This document shows positions 1 through 11,000 of a stretch of 64,000 nt of DNA, one piece after another. Position numbers and translations under genes: made by a program. The stretch spans positions 3,079,021-3,143,020 of the forward strand of contig CM035361.1 of the NCBI GenBank assembly GCA_020137815.1. Reading direction: 5' to 3'. This stretch comes from Hormiphora californensis. Taxonomy: Eukaryota > Ctenophora > Tentaculata > Cydippida > Pleurobrachiidae. The notes beneath the pieces are model-generated. The model saw nothing but the letters and a program-made list of their open reading frames with translations, searched no databases and had not been told where the DNA came from. Position 1 is the stretch's first letter. Each line of letters starts with the position of its first letter.

Positions 1-945
1 TTTATGAAGGAGCACTGTCGCTTAGATACCGCCTAACGAACGACTTCGACGTTCATCTCCAAATTATAATAGAGATCACAATCACAATCGCGCTATCAAA
101 ACAAAAATCTTTGAAGATAGATCTAGCATTTTATGCATGAGATACAGCTAGGCTAGGCTGAAGCCTAGATTACTAATTAGATTAATAATTAGTACAATCT
201 ATATACCTATTATTTTAACTTGAATCTTGAATTTCTTGAATCTTGAATCTATTATACGATTAAATACTATGTCTGGCGGTGGCTGATCAGGCCCTGCTAT
301 TTTGTCTGGCGACTCTGCTTTGAGTTCCCACGCCAAATAAAATGGAGACTGTTGCAGCAGCGCCAGACAGTTTACTAGTTTAAATATCTTACAGTTTAAC
401 TAGTTTAAATATCTTAAACAGTTAAGAATAAGATAGCCTGATTGTTGATTGATTTGTTATTTAGCAGTGTGTTAATGGGTGGTCCGTATTTGTGATAAGA
501 CACTGCATACTTTACTTACTAGGCCCAGAAAGGTATGTTACATCTTCTTAGGAAATCATTAATATATGTTTTTAATTGTTTCGTTAATTGTTTCTTGAAA
601 TAATTGTGGCTCTAGGCCAATCAGCCATAACACCTTCCCATGTTGAGATGTATATGGCTTCCTATTTGAGAGCTTTTAAAATGTGTTAATATACTTGAGT
701 GTCACAGCTATCTATAGAGTTTATGGGTAGGCCAATATTAGGCCCTGTTATTTTGTGGCTCAACAAAACATTAAGCTAGCTGGGACTGGTTTTAATATAT
801 AAACTGACAAAAATTACATTTAACACTGACACATCCATTTTAGCTGCTAAGTATAGTTTCACTCGAGATTTATAACACCCTCATTTCTTCAGATAATAAG
901 GTTGTAAACAACGTAGCAAGATCGGGACGTCCCAGGGCCTTCGAG

Positions 946-3900
946 ATGACTGAGGCACCCCATCTTTCAGGTATAAAGACACATTACTATTTTGCCTGGC
1001 GGCTCAGATCGGGTAGGTGCACGTTTACGTCATATTAAACTTTCAAATCAGAATATATTCTGATTTTCAAATAGCTATAGATTCGTAACGTGGTAATATC
1101 TATATTATAAAGCAGAGATGCTTGCAAGACAATTGGTTTTTGGGGGGTTTTTAGGGCTTGCACGTGGAAAATTGACGTGTTGTTAGGGATGGTTGGTGGG
1201 GTTTGGGGAGTGCACGTGCGTGTGTAAAGCTTTTCTAATCTTGGGGGATAATAGCTCTTTTGAAAGAGCTTGAGATTATCTTTCCAATGAGCCTTGGTAT
1301 TTTGAAATCGGTTGAGAAATGACGGAGTTATGGCGAAAATGATGAAAAATGAGGAAAAATGTGGGTTTCTGAACTGCTTCAGATCACAGATTGAGAGAGG
1401 GGTGAGCCGTGAGGGGAGTATTCATTATGGCGTTATAGGGGAGTGAATAGAGGGTGAGATGAAGTGAATAGGGGACGATATGATTCAATAGGGGCCGAGG
1501 GGAATCAATAGGGATAAGAGGGGTGAGGAGTGAGGACTGAGGGGAGTCAACAGGGGGAAGGGGTGTGGAGTATGATCTCGCGACCGGAGGTGCCGCGAAG
1601 CGGCGCCGTAGGGAGCAAAGTAGGCATGAGCCAGGGATCGGGATTGAGAGGAGTCAATAGGGTGTGAGAGTTTTTTGTTCTTTTGCCTGGGCTCTCTAGT
1701 CTATATTATAAAGCAGAGAACCTTGCAAGACAAAATTTGGGGGAGGGGGGTTTTTAGCGCTTGCACGTGGAAAATTGACGTGTTGTTAGGGGTGTTTGGT
1801 GGGGTTTGGGGAGTTGCCATGATGGTGGGCAAGATTGTAATACTGCACGTGCATGTTGTTGGGTGTTTTATTGCGTGTTCCTGTCGTGTTTTGTGGTGTT
1901 TGGCCATCTACTGCTGAGGCCCCGATGAATGCCACAGCTTTTCTACCAATTCGTATTCCCTTTAATAACTCTGCACAGCTCCAGTTCTACGGATCTTTAT
2001 CACCTGATTCGGTATGTTCTTCAGCTGCAGTACTCTAAAGAGTTCCCTGTACCAGCTTCCATATTCACCAGCCCGATATGAAGAGACGATGATAGAGAGA
2101 ATGAGGGGGGAGATAGAGAGAGAGAGAGAGGGAGAGAGATAGAGAGAGAGAGAGAGAGGGGGGGAGGGAATCGAATGATGGGGTGAGAGGGATAGAGAGA
2201 GAGGGGGATAGGGGATAGATGGAGACTATCCATTGGAGAGGGGACAGGGAAAGAGAGGGAGATGGAGAGGGGGAGAGAGAGACATGGAGACGGGGGGGGG
2301 GGGGGTGATTGAAGGCTGCACGTGCGGGTTGGTGCAGTGGGTGAGAGGGGTGCTCCTGGGTGAGGAAGAGTGTGGGGATTTGGGTCAACGGGTGCTCTAC
2401 TTCAACGGGTTTTCTAGTATATATATATATAGTGTCTGACATGAACACATGTTAAGCTTGTAATTAATAAGTTGTTAATTGAAAGTTTATATTTTTACAT
2501 TATTTCTAAAATGTCAACTTTTCAGAGGCTCAGATAACGGAGTTTAGGGAAGCATTTGCTATGTTTGATAAAGACGGAGACGGGAGTATCTCAGTCGCTG
2601 AGTTAGGTTCGTAAGATGCCATTGATCCTAAATTAAGGGAAAAAATTTACTCCTTCATCAACTTCTTTATGACTGTACAATTATACTCCTTCATAAAACT
2701 AACGATTGTTTGCGACCCCAGGGACTGTTATGAGGTCATTAGGGCAGAATCCAACGGATGCTGAGTTGGCAGAGATGATTAGGGAAGCAGACGACGACAG
2801 TAATGGTAAATAATATTTAGTTATACAGTCGGACCCCGATTTAATGGCCCCCGATTTAGTGGCACCCCGATTTAGTGGCACCCCGAATCCCGATTTAGTG
2901 GCACTCCGATTTAGTGGCACCCCGATTTAGTGGCAGGATTTTTTCCCCCGAGGATGCCACTAAATCGGGGTCCGACTGTATATAATAATTTAATAGTGAT
3001 TTCATGAGTTCAAAGTTAGACACCCGGATCCTTCTTCTGACATGACTTTCAGTCAAGAAGAATTCTATCAAGTTATAAATTTGTCTCTGCCCCCGATGCC
3101 AAATTTAAACTATGCAGTTGATTTTAATCAATACTTACGCTTACCAAATTTGGCTCATGTATCTTTAATAGATTTTCACTTTGCAAATTGATTGCATATC
3201 GATTGGATGAGATAGAGAGAGATAGTATGACAGAGCGATAGGGAGGAAGTGAGAAATTGTGACCAATAATATTGGCAGTACCACATCCCGATCCTCGTTT
3301 CAATTAAAGCGAGCAGCAGGCGAGAGAAAAGAAGGAAGAGAGAAATACCATTAGAATTAATATCAATGCGACCATGTTGTCGAAAAAAGCGAAGATAATA
3401 GAATTAAGTAGAGAGTTAATACACACTCGTGACACATACTGGAACAATGACCATATGAATCACTGCAGAGCCACTCTTTTGATATAGCTGTTTTTTAACT
3501 TGTGCTTAATCAACAACAGTTTCTCTATAAAAACAGTTTCTCTTTAAAAACAGTTTCTCTATGAAAACAGTTTCTCTATAAAAAACAGTTTCTCTATAAA
3601 AACATTTTCTCTATGAAAACAGTTTCTCTATCAAAGACCGTTTCTCTATGAAAACAGTTTCTCTATAAAAAACAGTTTCTCTATGAAAACAGTTTCTCTA
3701 TAAAAAACAGTTTCTCTATAAAAACATTTTCTCTATGAAAACAGTTTCTCTATCAAAGACCGTTTCTCTATGAAAACAGTTTCTATAAAAAACAGTTTCT
3801 CTATAAAAAACAGTTTCTCTATAAAAAACAGTTTCTCTATAAAAACATTTTCTCTATGAAAACAGTTTCTCTATCAAAGACCGTTTCTCTATGAAAACAG

Positions 3901-5442
3901 TTTCTATAAAAAACAGTTTCTCTATAAAAAACAGTTTCTCTATAAAATGAGTTCGGTCACCCAGTATGACAATTGTATGACTTGATCAATGACCATTCGG
4001 CATTCACCATGGTTTGAAACTTGTTACCGTGAGAATTACATTTTTATTGTTTTGATCCCAGCTCCAGCTTCATTTGATTTAGATCAAGTGTCAGGAACCG
4101 ACCGAATCAGGAAATACTGGTCCCTGATTGGCTGTCAGAGCATTGGTCTGACCCATTCTCGTTTCTCTCAAATAAGCGCGCGAGAACTGTGGTCAGAGCA
4201 TTGGCCTGACAGCTGATTGGCTGATAACCAGTCACGTGACCTAAATAACGAGTTCTGATTGGTTGTTTACTTGTTTCGGTCGGTTCTTGTCAAGTGTCAA
4301 CTACCAGCCATGTAACTGTCTGGAGGTACCTCACCGCGTGTTGGGTGGGCAAGACTTGGGGTGCCAAACCTATTTCTGTAAAAACACCCCGAGAATCAAA
4401 ACGGGGTATCATGGTGCCACCAGACAGGTCAATGGTCATAGCTGCGACTCTAGTTTCCTATAACGCCCATAATTCCTCTCATTGGGGGGGAAACAGTCGT
4501 GCCTGGGGTTCAGACACGACCGTTTTCCCTTGTGCTGTTGCACCTCCCATATTAATACTTAGTATGAACAATACAAGTTTCCCCGGCCATTGCTAACAAT
4601 CATCATCCCTACCATTCCTAACACCCATCATTTCTCTCATTCTAGGTTCAGTAGACTTTGAAGAGTTTCTATTGTTAATGAGTAGGAAAATGAACATGCT
4701 CGATATCGATCAGGAGCTACTTGAAGCATTTTCAGTATTCGATAAGGATGGTAAGTTAATTCGTGTTTTATTGTTTTTAACAAGGATATGGTAAGGTAAT
4801 TCGTGTTTTATTGTTTTTATGAAGAAGTCTTTTTGTGACATCAAAAGTCCAAATTCTGACTGTTCTGTCTTCTTGATGTTTTTGTGTGTTTATTTTACAA
4901 CACTTGGTCTATTTGGGAAACTCGGAAATTAAACTCCAGACAGCTGCTATACTCGTTAATAACTAGGATCATTAGTCCAAAATTAAATTCCACCATGACC
5001 AGATTAATTATCGGTTATTAAAACCGTTATTAGGCACGTGGTGTGGCACGTGTATAAACAGAGTCGTAACAAGCAATCAGCTCTAGATAATTTAACTTCT
5101 CGAGACCTATAGGTCAGTAAAATATAGATCAACCTGATAAGTTTAAATTTGTATCCAAATTTATCAAATTGTGGTAAGACCACATTCGTTCAATATTCAA
5201 ATTCTGTTTAGATCCATCAATTATCACTATCAGAGAGATGATAGGAAATCTAACTGCTCTTCATTAGCTGAAACGATCCTTATTTACGTAGAAAATTGGT
5301 ATTTGCCTTTCCGCGGAGGGAGAGAAAATTACCAACAGATTGGAGTTTCGAACTTGGAAGAAGATGAGATTTAGAAGAGATCAAGGCATACCAATTATCA
5401 AAAACCGCTATTGGTTTCCGGGTGATGTTTTGATAAAAAACA

Positions 5443-5504
<62 letters not shown>

Positions 5505-7206
5505 TGAAAGAGAGAGATATATAGAGAGAGAGAGGAGAGAAACAAAACGATATAAATACGGTTAATTACGATATCATTTAAGATTCAGATCTCAATTTTA
5601 AAACTTCCGGTTTGGTTAGATTTAGCTATTTCTGAGAGATAAGAAATGAGACAACGAGAAAGTCTCATTAACCTAAAACTTATCTTTGGACTTTGAATTT
5701 GCATCATTTACTTAAGTCATGAGTTGTTGGACTCTTCTTATGTTAGATAAGCCGAACCACCACCATTTCGTGTTTTTATTTAACTTCTTGATCATCAGCT
5801 CTATTATAAGTGAAATTAAACTGAAATTTAGAGGCTAGTATAGTAGATAGCCCAATAATTTTTAATAACACCCGGTTATTAGATAACGTTTATATTGCTT
5901 CTAGAATTCTATATATCGAGCTTCCTCCTTCGCGACTTAAATCTTCTCAGCTATTTCCGGACGCGAGCTGAGAGATTTACAATCTGGATAGGATGATAGG
6001 TCTGAGATCTAGCTGTTATACTCCTGAGAGCATTATATTGGCCATCATCATGCTCTATTTAATGCTGAGATATTTCTAAGTTATATAGAGTTCTTTGCGC
6101 CTGGTCTTGTTTAGTTTGTCGGACAGCTGATCTGGTGTCTAACATAATATAAAGTGAACTGACCAACCCTCGCAATAGTTTTCCAATTTTAAAATGGCCG
6201 AGCAGTCTGGTATTGAAAAGGTAGCCACTGATACCAAGAGTAGTCTCATTAAGGACAACAGGTCTCTTGAAGACGTCTTCAATTCCTTGGACTCTGATGG
6301 TAAATCCGAATCTGTCAATTCCCTTTTTCTGGGAGGCATTATTTTGTGACTGTGTTGCATTCTACGGAAAAGCAATGGGGGAAAACAGGAAGGACCTTAA
6401 AGCGTAGTTTTTAGTATTAAGAAGTTAACTAATTTTAGTTCTGAACAGTTTGTACTTTTATTGGTTGAGTTTCTGTCCCGTTTACCTGTCCTGTTAATTA
6501 CTAAATTGTATTTCATCCTAATATCCCACCCCTTTTCACACCTTGTATTAACACCCCCCTTGTAACACCCCCACCTTGTATTAACACCCCCCTTGTAACA
6601 CCCCCCTTCCCCTCCCCTTGTCACCCCCTGTATTAACACCCCCTCCCCTTGGTAATGAAATTACCCCTCTGTTGTTATTGCTCATATGCAATAAAAGGGG
6701 TGACTTCGTAACCAACACCCCCTCCCCCAGGTAACGGATACATTGACGAGGAGGAGCTGATGAACGTTCTGACGAGTCTGGGAGAGGACCTAGATGCAGA
6801 ACAGGTATATTATTGTTAACCCGGGATGCGGGGGGTATATTTTTAGGTTTGAACTTTTATACTTGAACCTGTAAAATATTGTCTAGTAGTAAGGGCTTAT
6901 CTGAGTCTGCAGAAAGAAAAAGTTTAAAAGCTTCTTTTTTGTCTCCAGAATCTTCTCGACTTCTAGAGAATAGAAGGTCAATATATTGCCTGTCAGAACA
7001 TTGGCCTGACCCGTTCCCTAGGGATAGAAAAGCTTTTCTTCGGAGCGCGAGAACTGTGGTCAGAGCATTGGCCATGGCCTGACAGTATATTGCAATATTT
7101 AATACGTTTCTCCCAGGTAAAAGAGATGATGAGACAAGCAGATAAGGACGGTGATGGTCTGGTCAGTTTTGATGAATTCAAAGAAATTATGACAAGCAAA
7201 AACTAA
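946..7206 (+). CDS. Calmodulin-like EF-hand protein, 152 aa, six coding exons
   Basis: Coding exons are 946-970, 2526-2606, 2722-2805, 4646-4750, 6731-6804 and 7117-7206. All junctions are GT-AG and the phases match (1,1,1,1,0). The joined frame has no stop before TAA at 7204-7206. It encodes four canonical EF-hand loops at about residues 23-34, 59-70, 96-107 and 132-143, each with D at position 1, G at 6 and E at 12, plus the calmodulin-type block [10 protein letters not shown] after EF1. The length (152 aa) is close to the 149 aa of classical calmodulin. The N-terminus ([11 protein letters not shown]) and tail (MTSKN) differ, so I call it calmodulin-like. It should act as a cytosolic Ca2+ sensor; its partners cannot be told. 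The start was chosen because 946-970 ends in a donor that restores the frame into EF1. The exon 2 donor (GTTCGT) is weak but is the only one that keeps the conserved LGTVMRSLG. An acceptor-like site at 892 suggests a 5' UTR intron. Confidence 0.9.
1099..1813. repeat. Pair of ~112-bp direct repeats in calmodulin-like intron 1
   Basis: 1099-1210 and 1700-1813 share the start TCTATATTATAAAGCAGAG, then a run of G, then a stretch around CTTGCACGTGGAAAATTGAC. The copies are about 600 bp apart and diverged by a few percent. Between them (1385-1660) lies G-rich DNA with irregular GGGGAGTGAATAGGG-type units. This could be a tandem duplication or a small LTR-like remnant; no internal ORF was found. Confidence 0.55.
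2097..2300. repeat. Purine-rich GA/GGGA tract
   Basis: Nearly pure A/G on the + strand over about 200 bp with irregular GAGA and GGGG units, within intron 1. The ORFs that cross it (PSLSLS on the minus strand) are low-complexity by-products. Confidence 0.7.
2826..2978. mobile_element. Pogo/Tigger-like MITE, TA-flanked
   Basis: Ends are inverted repeats: CAGTCGGACCCCGATTTA at the left and its complement TAAATCGGGGTCCGACTG at the right, with TA on both sides. The interior repeats CCCCGATTTAGTGGCA several times. TA duplication and CAGT termini are typical of Tc1/mariner-pogo elements. There is no transposase, so it is non-autonomous. It lies in intron 3 of the calmodulin-like gene. Confidence 0.65.
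3518..3950. repeat. Minisatellite, AAAACAGTTTCTCTAT unit
   Basis: About 22-25 copies of a 17-19 bp unit, roughly AAAAACAGTTTCTCTAT, with variants (AAAGACCGTTTCTCTATG, AACATTTTCTCTATG) that recur in the same order. This suggests a higher-order repeat of about 120 bp. Intron 3. Confidence 0.8.
4092..4289. mobile_element. MITE-A copy 1, split by a nested MITE-B
   Basis: Left end CAGGAACCGACCGAA, right end TTCGGTCGGTTCTTG. The 8-bp target duplication TCAAGTGT is at 4084-4091 and 4290-4297. Without the nested insertion at 4132-4212 and its duplication the element is 109 bp, the family length. The CAG...CTG ends and 8-bp duplication point to a hAT-type transposase acting in trans. Confidence 0.8.
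4132..4212. mobile_element. MITE-B copy nested in MITE-A
   Basis: Starts CTGTCAGAGCATTGG and ends GGCCTGACAG. Flanked by perfect 8-bp duplications CTGATTGG (4124-4131 and 4213-4220), which are MITE-A internal sequence. Length 81 bp. A second copy is at 6990-7085. Confidence 0.75.
5440..5512. repeat. (GA)n microsatellite
   Basis: More than 25 GA dinucleotides with two interruptions, in intron 4. Confidence 0.9.
6145..6154 (+). promoter_or_regulatory. TATA-like element for the intronic promoter
   Basis: TAATATAAAG lies 40-49 bp upstream of the ATG at 6194, which would give a very short 5' UTR. It is supported only by position and base content. Confidence 0.3.
6194..7206 (+). CDS. Alternative first exon giving an 89-aa two-EF-hand isoform
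   Basis: An ATG at 6194 opens 35 codons plus one base. The stretch ends at 6299 in a GTAAAT donor, inside intron 4 of the calmodulin-like gene. Its last residues ([13 protein letters not shown]) copy the entering helix and loop start of EF-hand 3. They break at the same codon and phase as exon 4 (GAT G|GT), so splicing to 6731-6804 and 7117-7206 rebuilds the loop [12 protein letters not shown] and gives a C-lobe-only protein of 89 aa. The 20 or so N-terminal residues are unrelated to calmodulin. No acceptor with a pyrimidine tract precedes the ATG, and a TATA-like box lies about 45 bp upstream. This favours an alternative promoter over a cassette exon. Expression is inferred. Confidence 0.7.
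6649..6715. mobile_element. Hairpin MITE-C with long duplication next to exon 5
   Basis: Imperfect inverted ends TTGGTAATGAAATTACCCCT and AGGGGTGACTTCGTAACCAA, 67 bp. Flanked by CACCCCCTCCCC at 6637-6648 and 6716-6727. The right copy serves as the pyrimidine tract of the exon 5 acceptor at 6730. The flank is low-complexity, so the true duplication may be shorter; the related copy at 45,939 shows 9 bp. Confidence 0.6.
6990..7085. mobile_element. MITE-B copy 2
   Basis: CTGTCAGAACATTGG ... GGCCTGACAG, 96 bp, with a perfect 8-bp duplication TATATTGC at 6982-6989 and 7086-7093. It ends 31 bp before exon 6 of the calmodulin-like gene. Confidence 0.75.
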
Positions 7207-7445
7207 ACTCGGAGATATATTTGTGTGTTTGGATTTTCACGATAATCGATAACTAATCAGTGAGACTATTGAACTTTTTTTGGTTGCCAAGTCGCCACGG
7301 ATGATGCGTGGCTGAATAATGAATATTTGAGAAAGGACTCTGCCGTTCTATTATATCTATTATTTTGTCTGCTTAAATATTTAATTTGTAATGCATTTGT
7401 GAGAGAAATGATTAAGGTTGGGAAGTTCTGTGACCGCGTATTTCG

Positions 7446-7451
7446 AATAAA
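7446..7451 (+). promoter_or_regulatory. Possible poly(A) signal of the calmodulin-like gene
   Basis: AATAAA 240 bp after the stop codon. It is the first canonical hexamer downstream. Confidence 0.35.
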
Positions 7452-8017
7452 AGTTTATATCGGAAACCAGATAAATTATGAGGGCTTTATGCAATAATAT
7501 ACGAGAGGCTAAAGGAATATTATTATGCGGCTTAGAAGAACGTGATAAATTTGTGTGATAGTACTGCTGTAATAACGTTTTGAATTGATTGTTCAAGTAA
7601 AACACGCTGTATTAGATTGATTGCCGCTTTTATAGGTTTCTGCCCCCTCATTGAAAAGCGCTGCATTGATTCCTGAACCGCTATTGTGTCACAGTTTAGT
7701 TCAACCACGTTTACCTTCCGCCCACCCCTTCAGCTCCCACCCCGTATGCCACCACTGGATTCAGTTGCACCCGAGATAGATTAAGACAGCTGGATTTAAA
7801 AGTGAAATTTCAAAGAATCATTGCACTGCAATAGACAGTTTTAACTGGCCGTTTTCATATCACATTGTTCACTCGCTCTGCACCTTCAATCAGGTTAATG
7901 TCGGTATAAACTTCAATCAGTTACCGATGAATTTCGTTGTTGTCATCCTCGTTGCTAGGTAACTCGTAATGTTGCTAGGCAACACTTTGTTGCTTACTAA
8001 AACGTGTACTTATTCCA

Positions 8018-11000
8018 TCACAATGTAGCGTGTAGTAGTCTTGAAAGTCTCAATAGGATCCAATCTGAAAGGATTTCGTTGTTGCACCCTGGTCTTCGAT
8101 TTAGATTTTAGAGGGCACCCTGATTAATAATTTACAGGGAGAATCCCCTGAGGATCCCGGTAAATCAGGGTCCACGTACTTTATTAAGTATTTGTACGAA
8201 CTATGCAATGCAAAATGCAGAACTGTACAATAACACGATAGGTATCCGTGAGTTACTTACCCATCGCTCTCCCCGCTTTATTACTCCTATCCACGAACCC
8301 GTAGTACATAGGGACACCTGGGAATATTGTGTGAATAGCTTGGATATAATGTAACCATGGCTACCAAACAGTTTGGTAATCATGGTTACCAAGCTGTTTG
8401 GTAACCATGGCTACCAAGCTGTTTGGTAACCATGGTAACCAAGATGTTTGGTAACCATAGTTACCAAGCTGTTTGGTAACCATGGTAACCAAGCTGTTTG
8501 GTAACCATAGTTACCAAGCTGTTTGGTAACCATGGTAACCAAACTGTTTGGTAACCATCGTTTCTACCATTACCATGGCAACTATAATAACTCACCAGGA
8601 ACCGGCCGAATCATGAAACACTGGTCCCTGATTGGCTGATTACCAGTCACGTGACCTAAATAACGAGTTCTGATTGGTTGTTTACTTGTTTCCTGCAACT
8701 CACCTATAAGAGTTACTCCGATCCATGCTAAACACGGTATAGGCGTCACAAAGAATGGTCCGACTACTAAATATAGCGTAGAGAGAGTCGCTAGAATGGG
8801 GAAACCCATAAACACCTGCAGTAAGGGTTTAAATGGAGTTGTGTGTATGTTAAACTAACAACTAAACAAACTGGTTGATTTATTAATTAATTAATAAAAC
8901 AAGTTAAATGATTTCTTCTGGCATATCTGTGGTTTATTTATAAAGTAATTAAACAATTTAATTGATTTCTGTTGACTATAATCATCATCTGGCAATTGGC
9001 ATGTTTATTAGGGAATATGAAGCTGCAATTTGCCTGGCTAGACTGTGTTTCGGGCGCCCCTTTACAAATGTAAAGGGAGGGTTAGAACATAACAAGCTGC
9101 AATGGGCTACCTTGAATTGACGTGGTGAATGGGGCATCTTCAGTCTCAGAACGGGCACTGCCAGAAAACATAGGCCCCACCAGAACCAGGAGAGAAACCC
9201 AACATAGGATATCAGTGTGGAGATGGAACTGGACCAAACACAGAGAAATGCTGAGGCTCCCTGGTGGGTGAATAATGGTCAATAACTCAAAGTGGAACTG
9301 GTACTACGATTAGTGCCAAAACTATAAAGGCCAACCATAAATGTGAATTGTGATGTACTTTTTAGAGAGGTTTTAGATAGTTTTATAAAACTATCTAAAA
9401 ACTCTCTAAAACCTCTCCAAAATTCTCTAAAACCTCTCTAAAACCTCTCTAAAATTCTCTAAAACCTCTCTAAAAACACGAAGTTTACTTACAATAAACA
9501 TCCATGAGGTGTACTAAAAGGTGTACTTACAATAAACATGAGGCTGACAATGGGAGTACCAGTGCTGTTCTGGATCAATGCCAGGAACTGGGGCATCATA
9601 CCCTCCTGAGCTGCTATAAAGGGTAACCTAGGAAACGATACAATTCATGTTTATAAAGGGTAACCTAGGAAACAATTCAATTCATCTTTATTTTCCATCA
9701 CAAAGAACATTAGTAATAATCAGAAAAGGAACATTAGAAAGATAGGAAATTATGAAAAGTGAATAGTTGGCTTATTGGAAGCTGAACAGCTGGTTTTGTC
9801 TACCTGGAAGATCCCATGAGACTTGATGAGAGGCTTCCAAATGATGACACTGCCACACTGAGCCCAAAAAACAGTTCCCCAGCACGGGCCCAGTGACTAC
9901 CGAACTCTCCTAACATCTTCCTTCCAACGTACTGAGATGATATGTTTAGGTGTGGGCAAAGGTCATTGCAGTCCCCTGCACGGATGGAACTAGAGTGGAA
10001 CTAGCTATAGTATCATATGGTTAGCTCACCAGCGCAATGGCATCTTCATTAATTAGTTCCTCTAGGGAAAGTATAGAACAGTAGGCAATGTTGGCCAGCA
10101 GATAGACCGATATCAAACACACCTGCAGAGTTTTAATGTCTCAACCGGCAACCCGCGGCTGTCTGGCGCCGCCGAATGCCGACCCCATCTGAGCGCACTG
10201 TCTGAGAATCAAATTGGGGTATGGGCGCCGCCATACAGACCCGCGGCAAGTAGATTATACCAAATACCCCGAAGAAATTCGCGATTGTACGGAGAAACTT
10301 GCTAGGCTTTCACTGCAGGTATTTGGTGCGTGAAAGAAAATGATTCTCAGCTGGAAAAAAAACAGACATTCCGTGCTCCGGAATTAAGTAGGAACAATTC
10401 AATGGAACATATACCTGTGAGATAACCAGAGCTCGTGGAACATTCTTCCCTGCATCCTTTATCTCTCCACTCATCATATTAATACAGTTCCTGGTTAGGG
10501 AGAGAGGTCTGCATAAATAATAGATCAAGATGTGCTGACTAGAGAGAGACGAAGCTGACATTTTTGGTCGAAATTAAATGAGCCTAGATGGCTGTGGCGC
10601 TAGGGTCTGACGGTCATCAACGCCGAAATAGGGAACAACATGTTTCTGAATGTGCTTTTCAATACGAATCTGCAACGCAACCGGAATTAGCTTTCTATCT
10701 TGTCGGGAAGTATCGCCCCCTGATACCCCCAAAAACAGTGTGGCGCACACCCCAATTAGGTCAAAAGTTCAATAGGGGTAAGTCAATGACATGTGATCTC
10801 AGTGAAAATAACCTTACCATCCGCTATAAGACCAAAGGGCGGCAAAGAACGCTGTTGTCCATGTTCCTGGGTTAGTGTTCGTACCCTCGAACCCTTTGGA
10901 GATGTTTTCCGTCCTACCTGGAATCAGAATTACAATCAGGAACCGACCGGACCAAGTAAACAACCAATCAGAACTCGTTATTTAGGTCACGTGACTGGTT

